A stretch of DNA of 64,000 nucleotides. Origin: Undaria pinnatifida. Its lineage: Eukaryota; Sar; Phaeophyceae; Laminariales; Alariaceae. Positions 1-10,171 of the stretch are shown piece after piece (the stretch's first letter is position 1; each line of letters opens with the position of its first letter). The position numbers were made by a program, and so were the translations under genes. Location: contig JABAKD010000023.1 of the NCBI GenBank assembly GCA_012845835.1, forward strand, positions 14,122,862 to 14,186,861, given 5' to 3'. Under the pieces are notes generated by a model. It did not search any database and had not been told where the DNA came from. It saw only the letters and a list, made by a program, of their open reading frames with translations.

Positions 1-2877
1 TGGAACGTTGGGGGGGTGTATGCGGAGAGTTACGTGCGGCTACAATAATACTAAAAACAACCCTTACGGTTTGTCATGCACCGAAGGAGTTGGGTCAGGA
101 CGATCATTCTTCGAGGCGCCTCGAAACTCGCTGTTCTCCTCTACAAGGAGTTCTCAGCTCTTAGGGTCTACAAACATGCCGCCGTCTGGAGCGCTACCTC
201 TTACAGGAAATGCGCCACCTATCGGTGAAGTTAGGGTTAGGGTTAGATATACTTAGCCTGCCTAAGACGAACACAAAAATGCTTTCTTCGCATTTGTGGT
301 TTGTATCTTCGTATACAATTTTGTATCTCCTTATCCATTTCTACTCTTGACTCAAGTACTTACACTCTTCCAGACGCAACTCGGGGTTAGGACGTCACTA
401 CCCAGTTTATTTGACACACTCATCTCAACCCCAAGTTTAAGTTTGTATCGAGAGGAGACCTTGAGCCGTTTGTCCGCCCCAGGTCAACTCGCTATGAATC
501 GTGCTTCCCTACGGCATTATGACTTCTCGGGACTTTAGGTCTAGACTATAGTCTACAGACCAAAGTCTAACTCGTTGGTATAAAACTGAAATATGGCACA
601 CAACCTGGCAACAACCGTGTGGTTAGGTTTAGGGGTTAACCACTAGTTAGACCATCGGGGCTACCGTCACACAGAATTGCTCGATCCCCTATCCCGTCAC
701 AGTGAGGGTTAGTTTGCGTAGGTTTTTATGTTTAGTTGGACGGTTGTGCACGTGCCGGGTGGAAGATTGTTTTGCGGGGCAACTGAGGCTCGTACTCGTG
801 AAAATTCAACCGTAGCATATGTCGGTAAAACGACTACCAGGTAGATTTTATCAAAAACTGAAGTTCTTTACGTATCGTTAGGACCAACCCTCACTGTGTC
901 AGTTTTGACGTCACGTTCAATCATTACCTCCGACATTGCACCATCGCCGGACACAGCACCATATATATCCAGAAACCAACGGTCGGCTAGGTCTGTCGCC
1001 TACGAAGGCCACCAAGTATATTATTACTAGAGGTAACAGGCAACACGTTTCGTCGATGAGACTAGCCGCGCGAACAGACAAAGCGGCATTGTGCCGATGT
1101 TGATAAAACATAGAGGCAGTCCTCGGTAACGGCTATTGATCTTGGGAACGTTTAATAAGGCGGTAGAAGACGGTAGTTATACACCTTGGGAGTTCGCGGT
1201 GCTTATTGGGTGAGAACGGTAACGACTGTTGACAGTTGATATTGGGAATTTCGACATCGAGAGAGCGCGGGTGTCATATTGTGTGGGAACGTACCACTGC
1301 AGCCATCACAGGAACCCCTACCGCGGGAACTAGGCCCTAACCCCTACCACAAGAGTGTTCGGAATCAGTTGGGTGACGACTAACCACCGCGGAGACAAAT
1401 CTCGCGGGAAGCGGCTATCACTGCATTTATCCGGTAGGAACTTGTCACCGCGGGTATTCCTGGTGTTTTTGGCGTAAAAGCGCACACCGTGGGGTTTATG
1501 TCCCCGGGGGGGCATGAGCCACCGCTACATCCTGTTTTTCCGTTGTATTGCATTCGTTAGGGTTTCGATACCAGGTACATAATGTCACCTGTTCATCCGC
1601 GATGCTTTAGACCAGGTATGCGCCTCTACCTCGGCTCTTATTCCAAATATCAGCACAGCAGTGCTTACACCGCAATACGACCTACATCGGCTGCTGTTAA
1701 TAGTGATTAATATTGTTATAAGGTACCAGTGCCATCCAACAACTGAACATGAACAACCATAACATTACAAAATACACACGTACGAGTTGTTTTCAAATAA
1801 ATAAATCCAGAATCCAAGAAAAAAATGACATAATAACATGTGTCATCGTACAAAGTACGCCACAGATGCGTCCAGCAATCGGAACCGCTAACCCACAAAC
1901 AAAAATATAAAATTAGTGTCACGGTTGCCATACACCCACAACTGCAAAGACAGCACCCACCTTTTTTCAATCGACACAGCATTATAAACACACAAGTACA
2001 AGGATGTACGTTATACAAGTACAAGGATACGTGATACAAGTATACGATAACACGGGAAAATTACACGTGCCACCCTTCACACAGACGTTCCCTCGACGAT
2101 TCGACTTATGTAATGGGTACGAACGTGCCATCCATGAGCGTCATCTGTAGTATCTCTGAGGTCATCATCATATAATACGTGATTGCACTGAACATCGCCT
2201 TTGAACAGAGAAAACAAGGAGGAAAACACCAAAAACGTCCCAAGCACACACCACCAATACCGAGACCATTGCATGTGTATATAACGACCAATACATGGAC
2301 TATTACATGTGGATAATAAAATACAACAATGAGATCGAATGTCCACGTCACTTCGCTCGGTGTATTTGTAAGATGTACCTCTGTCTTAGAGTTCGCGACC
2401 TCAGAGTCCCACAACGGCACGACGAAAATCATGGGCGTAAAGTCGTATACGTTAGACAATAATAATGTGAAGAGGAGGTACAGATAAATATGTCAAAATT
2501 GCGGTAAAACACATTACCAAATTGTTACGTGGGGTATTCCGTACATACCGTCTGTCGTGATCGCCTCCCAACCTATTCCAAGCGAAGTACGACTAACGAA
2601 GTAACGTAATGGAGCGCGTGTACAATGAGCGTTACTTTCAAAACACTAACGATTCTCATTTCTCCCTTTCGTTCTCAATGGCGGTTACATTGCATGATCA
2701 CATCACCTCGCCTGTTGTATTTGGCAACATGTATCTCTTATGATTAAACAAGCGATGTCAGAAAATAATGGTACCTACATGAACGTACCTATCGATTGAA
2801 ATGTTCTGTCTGTCGATCCATGTACAATATCAAATTATGAAGCTTTTGACACGTTGTTTATTACACCTAAAAACTGG
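1..2877. other. Non-coding flank with telomere-like words
   Basis: No open frame here has a recognisable domain or balanced protein-like composition. Telomere-like TTAGGG words occur at 231-247, and related GTTAGG words near 620-635. Short direct repeats of the type acaagtacaaggat occur near 2005-2045. I see no gene. Confidence 0.6.
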
Positions 2878-2881
2878 GTTG
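2878..2881. repeat. Target-site duplication, left copy (GTTG)
   Basis: GTTG directly precedes the TG terminus of the left LTR and recurs directly after the CA terminus of the right LTR. This is the footprint of integrase-mediated insertion. Ty3/gypsy elements normally duplicate 4-6 bp. Confidence 0.75.
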
Positions 2882-3149
2882 TGTGAAATTAAAGTGGGGG
2901 ACACAGAGTGCCCCCTGCAGGTCTGCCAATTGAGCAGGTCTTCGGAGAGTACTCACTTTCGTTCCTTCGTAGAGATGTAGCTTTATTCGTTTCCACCAGA
3001 GCCCGGGATAGCTATTGAGATCGGAGGCGCGTGCCTCCGATCTAATTCCTAACTTCCCCGAATATAAACCGCCAACCTTATCATACGAAACCCATCCAAA
3101 TGATCTCAAGTTCGGATACCTACAGGCCTTTCGAGGCCGTATCTTAACA
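2882..3149 (-). repeat. 3' LTR (left end of the element)
   Basis: This matches 15787-16055 almost base for base; about six substitutions and one single-base indel separate them. It begins TG and ends CA. A reverse-strand AATAAA lies at 2987-2982. An inverted repeat with 11-bp arms (3018-3028 and 3033-3043, four-base loop) sits in the middle. Because the element is on the reverse strand, this copy is the 3' LTR and would supply the transcript end. Confidence 0.92.
2982..2987 (-). terminator. Polyadenylation signal in the 3' LTR
   Basis: AATAAA on the reverse strand inside the LTR, at the same place in both copies. It is the likely end-processing signal of the retrotransposon transcript. Confidence 0.5.
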
Positions 3150-3163
3150 CTAGCCCACCCTGA
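3150..3163 (-). promoter_or_regulatory. Candidate polypurine tract
   Basis: The reverse strand next to the 3' LTR reads TCAGGGTGGGCTAG, a mostly purine stretch with two GGG runs. Its position fits a plus-strand primer, but it is imperfect. Confidence 0.35.
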
Positions 3164-4005
3164 TGAGTCGCATATGCAGAAATATGGGAGATTCGTGGAA
3201 ACTCCGGTTCCACGAACTAGACCATGAGTCGAAGATGCGGCTCCTCAAACCCCACTCCCACACCTCTAACCGTCTGGCTATGGAGCCAGGAACACGCGAA
3301 GGAAAGCAGTAGAAAGAAAAGCAGACCCTACAGCAAGGCAATAGTCACCCATCAAAAACCTGCTGTATGCCGCCGGTGTGGCGGGGGGGGCAGAAAAGGC
3401 TCTAGAATCTGCCGCATGCCGCCGGTGTGGCGGGGGCGGCAGGAAAGGCTCTACGGTAAACCAACCACCGAAAAGGTACTATGGCGAGGCGAGCCCTCGT
3501 CGATATGGAGGGGAACACAGGCGCTAACACAAGGGAGAAGTCATGCGAAAAAACTCCCGCGGGCCATCGGCAAGGCGGGGGGTTAGACGAGGAAACGACG
3601 AATACCCGGGATGGAAGGTGTCAACACCTACAGCCCCGCTAGGGGAGGAAGTGTTCAGACGAAAAAAAAACAAAGCAGAACAAATACAACACACAAAACA
3701 TAAAAGAAGACACACAGACCCGTACACTGGTCGCCCCCCGGCTCTGGGCTGAGGAGGGCGTCGGCAGGGCGAAATTGAACAATGACAAATAGGCGACAGC
3801 CCTGCGCCTCAGATAGCGGCGTTTTACCCGAACCATGACCCGGCACTGAGCAGGGGGTTCGGCAGGACAGAAAAAAAAAATGGAAACAACCGCCCCAAAA
3901 CTCGATGAAGATCCTCAGGACACTACGAACGACCCAAAGACAAAGACGCAAAACTCACACCTCAAAAAAATGAAGAACTATCGAGAAGCGGTGGTGGCTT
4001 GGACG
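3150..4005 (-). other. 3' untranslated part of the retrotransposon
   Basis: Between the integrase stop and the 3' LTR I see no protein domain on either strand. A tandem duplication of about 50 bases, with the core tgccgccggtgtggcggg, covers roughly 3367-3465. Confidence 0.5.
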
Positions 4006-5709
4006 TCAACTGGCCACGGCCGCGCCTCGAGATTCGTCTACGTTACGTTGGATTCCCCGAGGAAACGCACTGGCGATGTGAACTTGCAAGCACCAAGAGC
4101 CTCGTACGGCTCCCGTTGAAGTCGTGTAGCGCGCCGGGGGAAGAGGGAGTTTAATCGGTCCCGGGTCGTCCAGAAAGCGGACCAGGTATACCTTGTCCTC
4201 GGTAGTGCTGGCGCTGATTTTTCCTAGCCACCATAAGCCATCGTCTCCCTTGTACCAAACGTGGGCTCCCTTAGGAAGTACTGTGTCGTGGTAGGGACGG
4301 AGCCAATCGGTGCGGGGAACACAGGCGTAGCCCGGCGCTAGGAAACGTTCCCCGTTGTTGCGGGAGAGCTCACGTTGTGCCGCCCCGATCCGCATTCGGC
4401 GGTAAAGGCGGTTGGTTTGGCGGTGCTGGTCCGGGGTTCCGGCCCAATAACGCAAGATGTGGGAGCGGGAGAGGTGGAGGTCCATTTCCCGCTCCCAGGA
4501 CGGTTCGGAGAGTCCCGCCCAATGCGTCTTGTATAGCACCGCGATGACGCCACCTCGCCCCCGTACCGACTGATGACCAGTGATCTGCTCCACCTCCAGC
4601 CGTTGGAGGGGAGTCGAAACGTCGTCTTGAGTGACGTGGTACGACGGAGACTTCTTGCAAAATTTGTTGAGCACATACTGTGTCAGCCCCGCCGGTAGGC
4701 ATTTGGGCATGTCCCCGCTGTCGTGGGGGTTGGCACAGGGTTTGCAGCGCTCGATGGCCACACGCCGACGAGCGTCTGAACCAGGCAGGTCGGAAGGGAG
4801 ATCCAAATAAAGGAGGTTTCTCCCGAGCGGCGAGCCGTCCGGGGTCTCGGCGGCGGAGCAGGGACCGACGGCCAGGACCTTGTATGGGCCCGTCCAGTTA
4901 AGCGCGAGTTTGGCCTTGAGTACCTTGGCGTCGGTATTCGCCTTCACACCCTGGCGGATGGTAGAGGCAGAATTGTATACCCATGCCCAACCACCCACAG
5001 TGAAGTTAGGTGCTGGACGCAGCGCGTCGGCGAGGGCGGAGTTTCTGCGGTTAACACGGGAAACGGTGAGGGCGTGGTGTGCGCGGACAATGTCGTTCGC
5101 GCGCTTTTGCCGGTCGGTGGCCAAATCGCAATAGGCCAGGTGGTCACGGGCCAGACTCTGGTGTCCCACGACACCTTTGCGGTCTAAAATCGTCAGGGGG
5201 AGCCGTGGGAGTCTGCCCATGTGGACCTCGTTGGGCGCCAAACCCGTCGCCGCGCTGACAGAGTTGTTGTAAGCGAATTCTACGTGGGGCAGATGCGAGT
5301 CCCAGTCGTCTTGTCGCTCGTTGACGACCATAGCCAGCATTTGTGTCATAGTGTGATTTACCCGCTCAGCGCCCCTGTTACAGTTGGGATGGTATGAGCT
5401 TGTAGCAAGCTTGTGTACACCTAACAGCTGATATACAGCTTGTGAAAGCTTGGAGCAGAACTGCAGTCCGTTGTCCGAGAGTATGGTGCGCGGGCACCCC
5501 CACAAGGGGATGTATTGGTTCGCCAGGATATTGGCTGTACCCCGCAATGTCGGCCCGACGACTGAAGCGATCGGTGAACAGCAGGATGTAGGTGTTGCTT
5601 CGTGGTGTGACCGGAAGAGGCCGAAGTAGTCAACACTGACGGCGATACCTGGACCTTCCGGCAGAGGCATTGTGATGATGGGCCAGCGGACAGTCAGCGG
5701 TGGGGTTTT
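4006..5709 (-). CDS. Integrase core, GPY motif, chromodomain and Tudor-like tail (pol C-terminal part)
   Basis: This frame stays open to 5910, but residues before about 5709 are out of phase with the true pol frame, so the first ATG is not the gene start. Using ATG 5910 as residue 1, the integrase core has Asp94 (VSVDYFG), Asp146 (LSDNG) and Glu182 (GAERVN); the 35 residues between the last two give the retroviral D,D35E pattern. A GPY-type motif (NWTGPYKV) is at 339-346. Residues about 438-490 form a chromodomain, with VEQITGH, YKTHWAGLSEPSWE and ILRYW. Residues about 545-590 (VWYKGDDGLWWLGKI, then VYLVRFLDD) look like a Tudor-type reader. Integrase inserts element cDNA, and chromodomains in this family steer it to marked chromatin. 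This part is uninterrupted; the rest of pol is broken. Confidence 0.88.
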   Translation of the reverse strand, partial: KTPPLTVRWPIITMPLPEGPGIAVSVDYFGLFRSHHEATPTSCCSPIASVVGPTLRGTANILANQYIPLWGCPRTILSDNGLQFCSKLSQAVYQLLGVHKLATSSYHPNCNRGAERVNHTMTQMLAMVVNERQDDWDSHLPHVEFAYNNSVSAATGLAPNEVHMGRLPRLPLTILDRKGVVGHQSLARDHLAYCDLATDRQKRANDIVRAHHALTVSRVNRRNSALADALRPAPNFTVGGWAWVYNSASTIRQGVKANTDAKVLKAKLALNWTGPYKVLAVGPCSAAETPDGSPLGRNLLYLDLPSDLPGSDARRRVAIERCKPCANPHDSGDMPKCLPAGLTQYVLNKFCKKSPSYHVTQDDVSTPLQRLEVEQITGHQSVRGRGGVIAVLYKTHWAGLSEPSWEREMDLHLSRSHILRYWAGTPDQHRQTNRLYRRMRIGAAQRELSRNNGERFLAPGYACVPRTDWLRPYHDTVLPKGAHVWYKGDDGLWWLGKISASTTEDKVYLVRFLDDPGPIKLPLPPARYTTSTGAVRGSWCLQVHIASAFPRGIQRNVDESRGAAVAS

Positions 5710-6485
5710 TCGCGCTTGCACTTCAAGCAGTGGCGAAGCCACCACCGGATGCACACACTCATGCCAATCCACCACTAAAAACGCTCCAGCATGCGCAACG
5801 TGCGTGTGGTGCCAAGGTGGCACGAGGCCGTCGAGTGACAAGCTTGCATGATTCAAGGGCGCATGAGCAGGGGAACGTAGATGCGAACTGGCTCGTCGTT
5901 TAGCAAGCAAGCAGCTCGCCCCACAAAGTTCGGTTTGTCAGAGCTTGTTGGCGGGAGTGTCGTGTTACGGACGAGTAGGACGATGTCGTCGTCGGTTGTA
6001 TGTAGTCGACCCTTACCCGCCAGCTCCTGGATGTCTGAGAGGGAGGGACGCTTGGCCGAGGGGTGGCATGCCAAGAAGTCGGGTGGCAGGGCCGACGGCC
6101 GGCCGATAGAGATGTAACGTATCGTGGCGTGGCACGTCGGCTCTGCGTGTTGTTCGCGCTTCCAATCGGCATGTGAATAACGCGCGACGGAATCCGCGAA
6201 CCGCAACTCAGCAGCGTCGCCGAGGGCGTCCGACCTTGTATATGCATTCGGCGTGTCACCAGGAAAAGGCGTGAGCCGTAAGAGAGGAGTTCCCGTGTAG
6301 GCTCTGCGTGATCGCGGTCGGACGGTAGTGGCACCGTGCGGATCGGTGAGTCGGCAAGAGCAGGGGTCGCGGCAGTCGACGGGGTCGGCCGCGGCCGTGG
6401 AACTCGCGGCGGGGTTGTACCTAGTCTGGAAGATGACCGAGGGGCCCCGCCGAGCCCGAATCCATAATCTACAGCGGGGGTGCAT
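5709..6485 (-). pseudogene. Broken pol segment: RNase H-integrase linker and integrase zinc finger
   Basis: The frame ending at 5853 reads through a linker (VARYSHADWKREQ, HTTDDDIVLLVRN) to LLMRP, meets a TGA where Trp is expected, and continues in the same phase as IMQACHSTASCHLG...LRMLERF, then a TAG where an aromatic residue is expected, WWIGM, and RHCLKCK. These are the two His and two Cys of the HHCC finger that precedes the integrase core. The phase then shifts by one near 5705 in a run of A and C (aaaaacccc) to join the integrase frame. Two nonsense codons and one frameshift make this copy unable to produce full-length pol by normal decoding. Confidence 0.75.
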
Positions 6486-7130
6486 TTCCCGTTGTTGTCG
6501 CTGTTAGTCGGCACGTCGTCGACGACGGAGGGGCTGGAGTGCCAAGCATGGCGGAGACGGACACAGTCGAACCGGTGGTCGCGGCGGGGGCCGTCTCTTG
6601 TAATGAACTCCGGGATAGATAAGTCGGCTGTGCGATGGGCGTCGCTGCAGCCAGGGCTTCTGCGGAGTCCGTGCCGCCCTCGATGGGTATGGCAAAAACC
6701 GAAGCGAAAACAGTGTCGGCAGCAGGTGAAATCGACCCGCGGCCGGTACAGTCTTCGGTAGTGGCGACGGAGGCAGAAACACGAGCGACGAATCTCCCCG
6801 GGGAAGCAGAAAGGCCGTCAATCCTTATACGTGGCTCGTGTGTGCGAAAATAGTGAAACGCGGTGGAGGTGAGAGGGAGCCCACCCAAGGCAGCATGTTC
6901 AGTGCGGGGCACGAGCCCACCCAAGACAGTGCCTTCGGCGAGGGGTTCGAGTCCACCCAAAGCAGTGCTTTCGATGTGGGGCACGAGCCCATCCAAGACA
7001 GTGCTTTTGGCGAGGGGTGCGAGTCCACCCGAACCGACTCCTGGGATCGGCGAGGAGGGAGCACGCAGCCCGCGGGTCCGCAGGAGGCAGATACCGCTAT
7101 CTCCAACGGGGTTGGGGCTTGTTAACCCCA
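6485..7130 (-). pseudogene. Low-complexity linker of pol
   Basis: The reverse-strand frames here are rich in Pro, Ser, Ala and Arg without recognisable motifs. The segment lies between RNase H and the integrase finger and includes a 36-base minisatellite. It is probably an expanded linker of the decayed polyprotein. Confidence 0.4.
6889..7035 (-). repeat. 36-bp minisatellite in the pol linker
   Basis: About four copies of a unit with the core cgagcccacccaag...agtgc. The period is a multiple of three, so on the reverse strand it repeats a 12-residue motif of the type SKALSWVGS without breaking the frame. Confidence 0.7.
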
Positions 7131-7590
7131 CGAGGTTGAATTTTTTTCAAACCACTGCGGTCGTACTCCGTAGCGGTTCTGGAAAACGGGCCAGAAAAAA
7201 ATCGGCGATGCCCTTGGCGCTGCCTTTGCGGTACTCGAGTGTGCAATCGAACGCGGTGACGAACTCAAGCTACCGCTGGACTCGTGCATTGAGGGTCCCC
7301 ACTTTGCCAATGCTCTCCTATGTCTTGTGGCCGGAGGATATGCGGAACTTTGTTCCCCTCAGTATCCTCGGAGGCGTTTGGGAACCCAAGCAATGCTGCT
7401 GGTCCCCAAATCTAGAGGAGTCCAGTGCCTCTCCGAGTCGAGCGTTGCTCGACTGATATACGCGATTTTCATAGTGAACAAAACGTCGTCCAGCGTCACA
7501 GTACCCTCGACGAAACAGGGGCAGTGTTCTGACATCGCAAGGTCAGGGCCGACGCTAGAAGCTATCTCCACAACTTCACGGCTTTTCATT
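7130..7590 (-). pseudogene. RNase H domain remnant of the retrotransposon
   Basis: The frame at 7589-7359 contains AYISRATLDSERHWTPLDL and KRLRGY, matching the Ty3/gypsy RNase H region (ayaSRtLs..E.hw...e and the following alkk.RhYL). The next frame, around 7310-7122, gives RVQR (then a stop), LEFVTAFDCTLEYRKGSAKG and ADF, matching the end of the domain (R..RWl..l..fd..leYr.G..N..AD.lSR). The expected N-terminal TDAS motif is only traceable as GYCDAG in another frame. RNase H removes RNA from the RNA-DNA hybrid during reverse transcription. At least two frame changes and one stop are visible. Confidence 0.7.
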
Positions 7591-7754
7591 GGCCAACGTG
7601 CCCGAGAAATAGGTCGGAAACGCCGAAGGGGAAGCTTTGCGAGCGATGGCCGCTGTTAACGGTCCGGTTGCGGCGCGGACGAGATTTCTTGGTTCTTGCA
7701 CTCGCAGTGCAGGTGCGGAAGCGACTAGGGGAGGCCGGGTGCGCCGACCCGGTC

Positions 7755-8251
7755 TCATTGTCGCAAATAGCTGCGCGAACGGCAGAAACTGCCTCACCGA
7801 GCAAGTTGTTCCTCTCCCCTGGCATGGGTTGTTGGCCCTGGGACCATCCGCCCGGAGGCCAATGCCCCACACTGGGTTCAGAGGGCTGGATTCAGCCAGA
7901 AGCTTGTTGTCAGAGCTCAAGAGGTGATTTTTTTATGGCTGGATTCTGCGTGAATTTAACGTAGGTGCCAGGCGACACGGCGTTTTGCTTCTCCCTGTCC
8001 CCAACAGCGGAGTCAAAGTTGCGCACGCCTCGACCGATGCGTTTGCGTATGCTTGGACGAGGCGACGACATAATGAGCCCCACTGCTCGATGGTCTTGCA
8101 AAAGCTTGGCCTTTTCGGCCATCATGTCCAGCTCCGCGCAAGAATATGGCACGTCGTCCACGGCAAACGACGAAGGGCACCACGGTGGAAAATAGGATTG
8201 GGACTGCCAGAATAACACCATTTTGTCTGTGGAGTATTCGAGAGAAGGGTC
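7755..8251 (-). pseudogene. NADAR (YbiA-like) domain inside the retrotransposon, frameshifted
   Basis: On the reverse strand, one frame (8251 to about 7910) reads MVLFWQSQSYFPPWCPSSF, CAELDMMAEKAKLL, RKRIGRGVRNFD, DREKQNAV and KFTQNPA. A second frame gives NKLLAESSPLNPVWGIGLRA and NNPCQGRG; a third gives NNLLGEAVSAVRAAI. The order (F/YfsNFyPs.F, E..M.aeKA.l, VW..R......KF.QNp.l...Ll.Tg...L.EasP.D..WGIG, W.G.NlLG.aLm.vR) is that of the NADAR/DUF1768 superfamily. Members act on NAD-, ADP-ribose- or riboflavin-pathway-related substrates. Two frameshifts are present, the usual Trp before DRE is Gly, and the usual Asp before xxWGIG is Asn, so this copy is probably dead. It sits directly upstream of RNase H. 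Confidence 0.75.
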
Positions 8252-8278
8252 AAAAGCCGTGTTGGAATTTGGGGCTGC

Positions 8279-8876
8279 AATGTCTCCGTCCGGGAACACC
8301 AGGCGTCGAGAGCACGACGCGAATCCAAACCCGTGGTATTTCTCCTCGGGTCTTTCATCGTTCGTTGGCGGAAAAGCGCGAGAATCCGCTCTAACTGCGC
8401 CCGAAAAATAGCAAAAACCGACGGTGCCAACCCGTCGGTAGCCTCGTTGGACATTTGTGGGTGTGCAATGTCCCCTTCTGGGAACACCAGTCCTCACCTC
8501 TTTGGGCCTATAATGTCCCCTTGCGGGAGCACCAGGCCTCGGGAGCAAGATGCGAGTCCGAACCCGGGGTTTTTCGCCTCGGGTCCTCCTCACTCGCTGG
8601 CGGAAACTCGTAAGAAGCCGCCCTCATTGCACCCGAACAAGAGTCCAACACCGACGGTGCCAACCCGTCGGTAGCCTCGTTGGGCATTTGGGTCTGCAAT
8701 GTCCCCGTCTGGGAACACCAGTCCTCGCCTCTTTGGGCCTGTAGTGTCCCCCTCAGGAACACCAGGTCTCGGGACCACGACGCGAGTCCGAACCCACGGT
8801 TTCTCGCCTCGTGGCCTCTTCGCTTCTTGGCGTATAATCGCAAGAAAACTGCTCTAACTGCGCCCGAAGGGGCAGG
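8279..8876. repeat. Tandem repeat of about 232 bp, 2.6 copies
   Basis: Copies start at about 8279, 8512 and 8743, each with the core aatgtcccc...gggaacaccag and, in the two full copies, accgacggtgccaacccgtcggtagcctcgttgg. The last copy is partial. The array lies next to the N-terminal side of the NADAR-like segment. The inner piece acgggttggcaccgtcgg carries a short inverted repeat. Confidence 0.8.
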
Positions 8877-10171
8877 GGCATTGAGCTGTTTCTGCTTGAC
8901 GAGAGGCGCGACTCTTCTGTAAATTTACGCGAATAGCGTCCAGCTGATCAGGCTGGAGGCCGTGGAGTCACCACTGACCCGTCGCGCAGTGTCGGATCTT
9001 CTTCCTGTGCCACTGGGGCAGACGTAGCCTGAAACACGTGGGTTAGCGCGTTAAAAGACGAAGCAGGGTCCGCAAACCCTGTGGGCGTCTTCTGGAGCGG
9101 GGCTCGGGCAAGGCAATAATATTTTTACCCGAGGAGGCTCTCTTCCGTTATGTCTCTCGGAGAAGGGAGACGAGGTAGTTAATCTTGTCGACTCCTCCTT
9201 GATGGATGAAAGGACAGAGCGCCCGCTGTTATCGCGAGCAAACACCGGATCGAGCCTCGCAAAAGATCTCGGTGTTTTAGTGTTGGCCTTCCCACACCTC
9301 AAATCGACCGCCACCTCGTGGTCAGAAAAAGTGTTTCGAGGGTCGACCGTCCCACACCTCAAACCGACCGCCACCGTCTGGTCAGGGAGAGGAGGGGATG
9401 AACACATACGCGTAAAAAGGCGACGCGCCGTCACCGCAGCTATATTGTTGCGCGGCACGTGCCTGGGGGGGGAGCGCGCAAAGCGCAGGCTTCCGTGCCA
9501 TGGTTGATGGGGGCGGCGTTTGGAGCGCGTACCCCCATTGCTGAGTTTATGCCGCGGCTGAGGGAAACGGCGCCGGAAGCGCGGTTCCCGTTGCCGAACT
9601 CAGACCATGACCGAGGGGAACGTCGCTGAAAGCGCGCGTTCTCGCCGTCGAAAAAGAAAGACAGAAAAGAAAAAAAATACCTGGCTGGACGAAACCACGC
9701 TTGAAGCGCTAGTTCCCGCCGCCGGTACTACGATGTGAGAATCGTCCGCAGACGGCGTAGGAGCCCGTGGGCTGTTGACAGAGGCAATATGTGTTGCGTT
9801 ACTGGACAGGCTAGCAACAGAACACGAGCATCCCCTGAAACCAAAAGCGGTACCCCCCGACAGTGTTGTCGACGGTGCCGTACCGCCGTCGAGCTGTCCA
9901 TTGCCGTTACGGAATGTTCCAGGTTGGCGCGCAAATTTATTTTCGCCCGGGTTGTGGGCGGCTCCAAAGCGCGGAAGCGGGGGCAGAAGAGGCGGGCGAG
10001 CGCAGGATACCACCATGGTGATCCGACGTGTATGTGGTATCGTTGTGACAGTTTACCTGGCCCTCATCCTGAAGATGGCGACGATTGACCAGAAAGATGG
10101 CGACGATTTTTCTTGTGGTTGTTCGGGCGAGAAGATTTGTCGTCTTGGCGGTAGCAGACCATGCGTGTTTG
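8877..10171 (-). pseudogene. Region between gag and the NADAR-like segment, no domain recognised
   Basis: Protease and reverse transcriptase would be expected here. The reverse frames (for example 10016-9600 and 9458-9051) are rich in Ser, Pro and Arg; I find no aspartic-protease DTG/DSG motif, no FGL.NAP.TFQ motif and no YxDD box. A duplication of about 57 bp near 9285-9395 repeats the peptide VAVDLRCG. This looks like remnants of a Gag-Pol linker. Confidence 0.4.

Noticed and set aside
5709-5910. ATG 5910 as the start of an integrase gene
   Set aside because: The first about 67 codons are out of phase with the recognisable HHCC finger read in the other frame, so the start is an artefact of a frameshift.
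8877-10171. Reverse transcriptase
   Set aside because: Looked for YxDD, the FGL.NAP region and the upstream LPxR motifs in reverse frames; none found.
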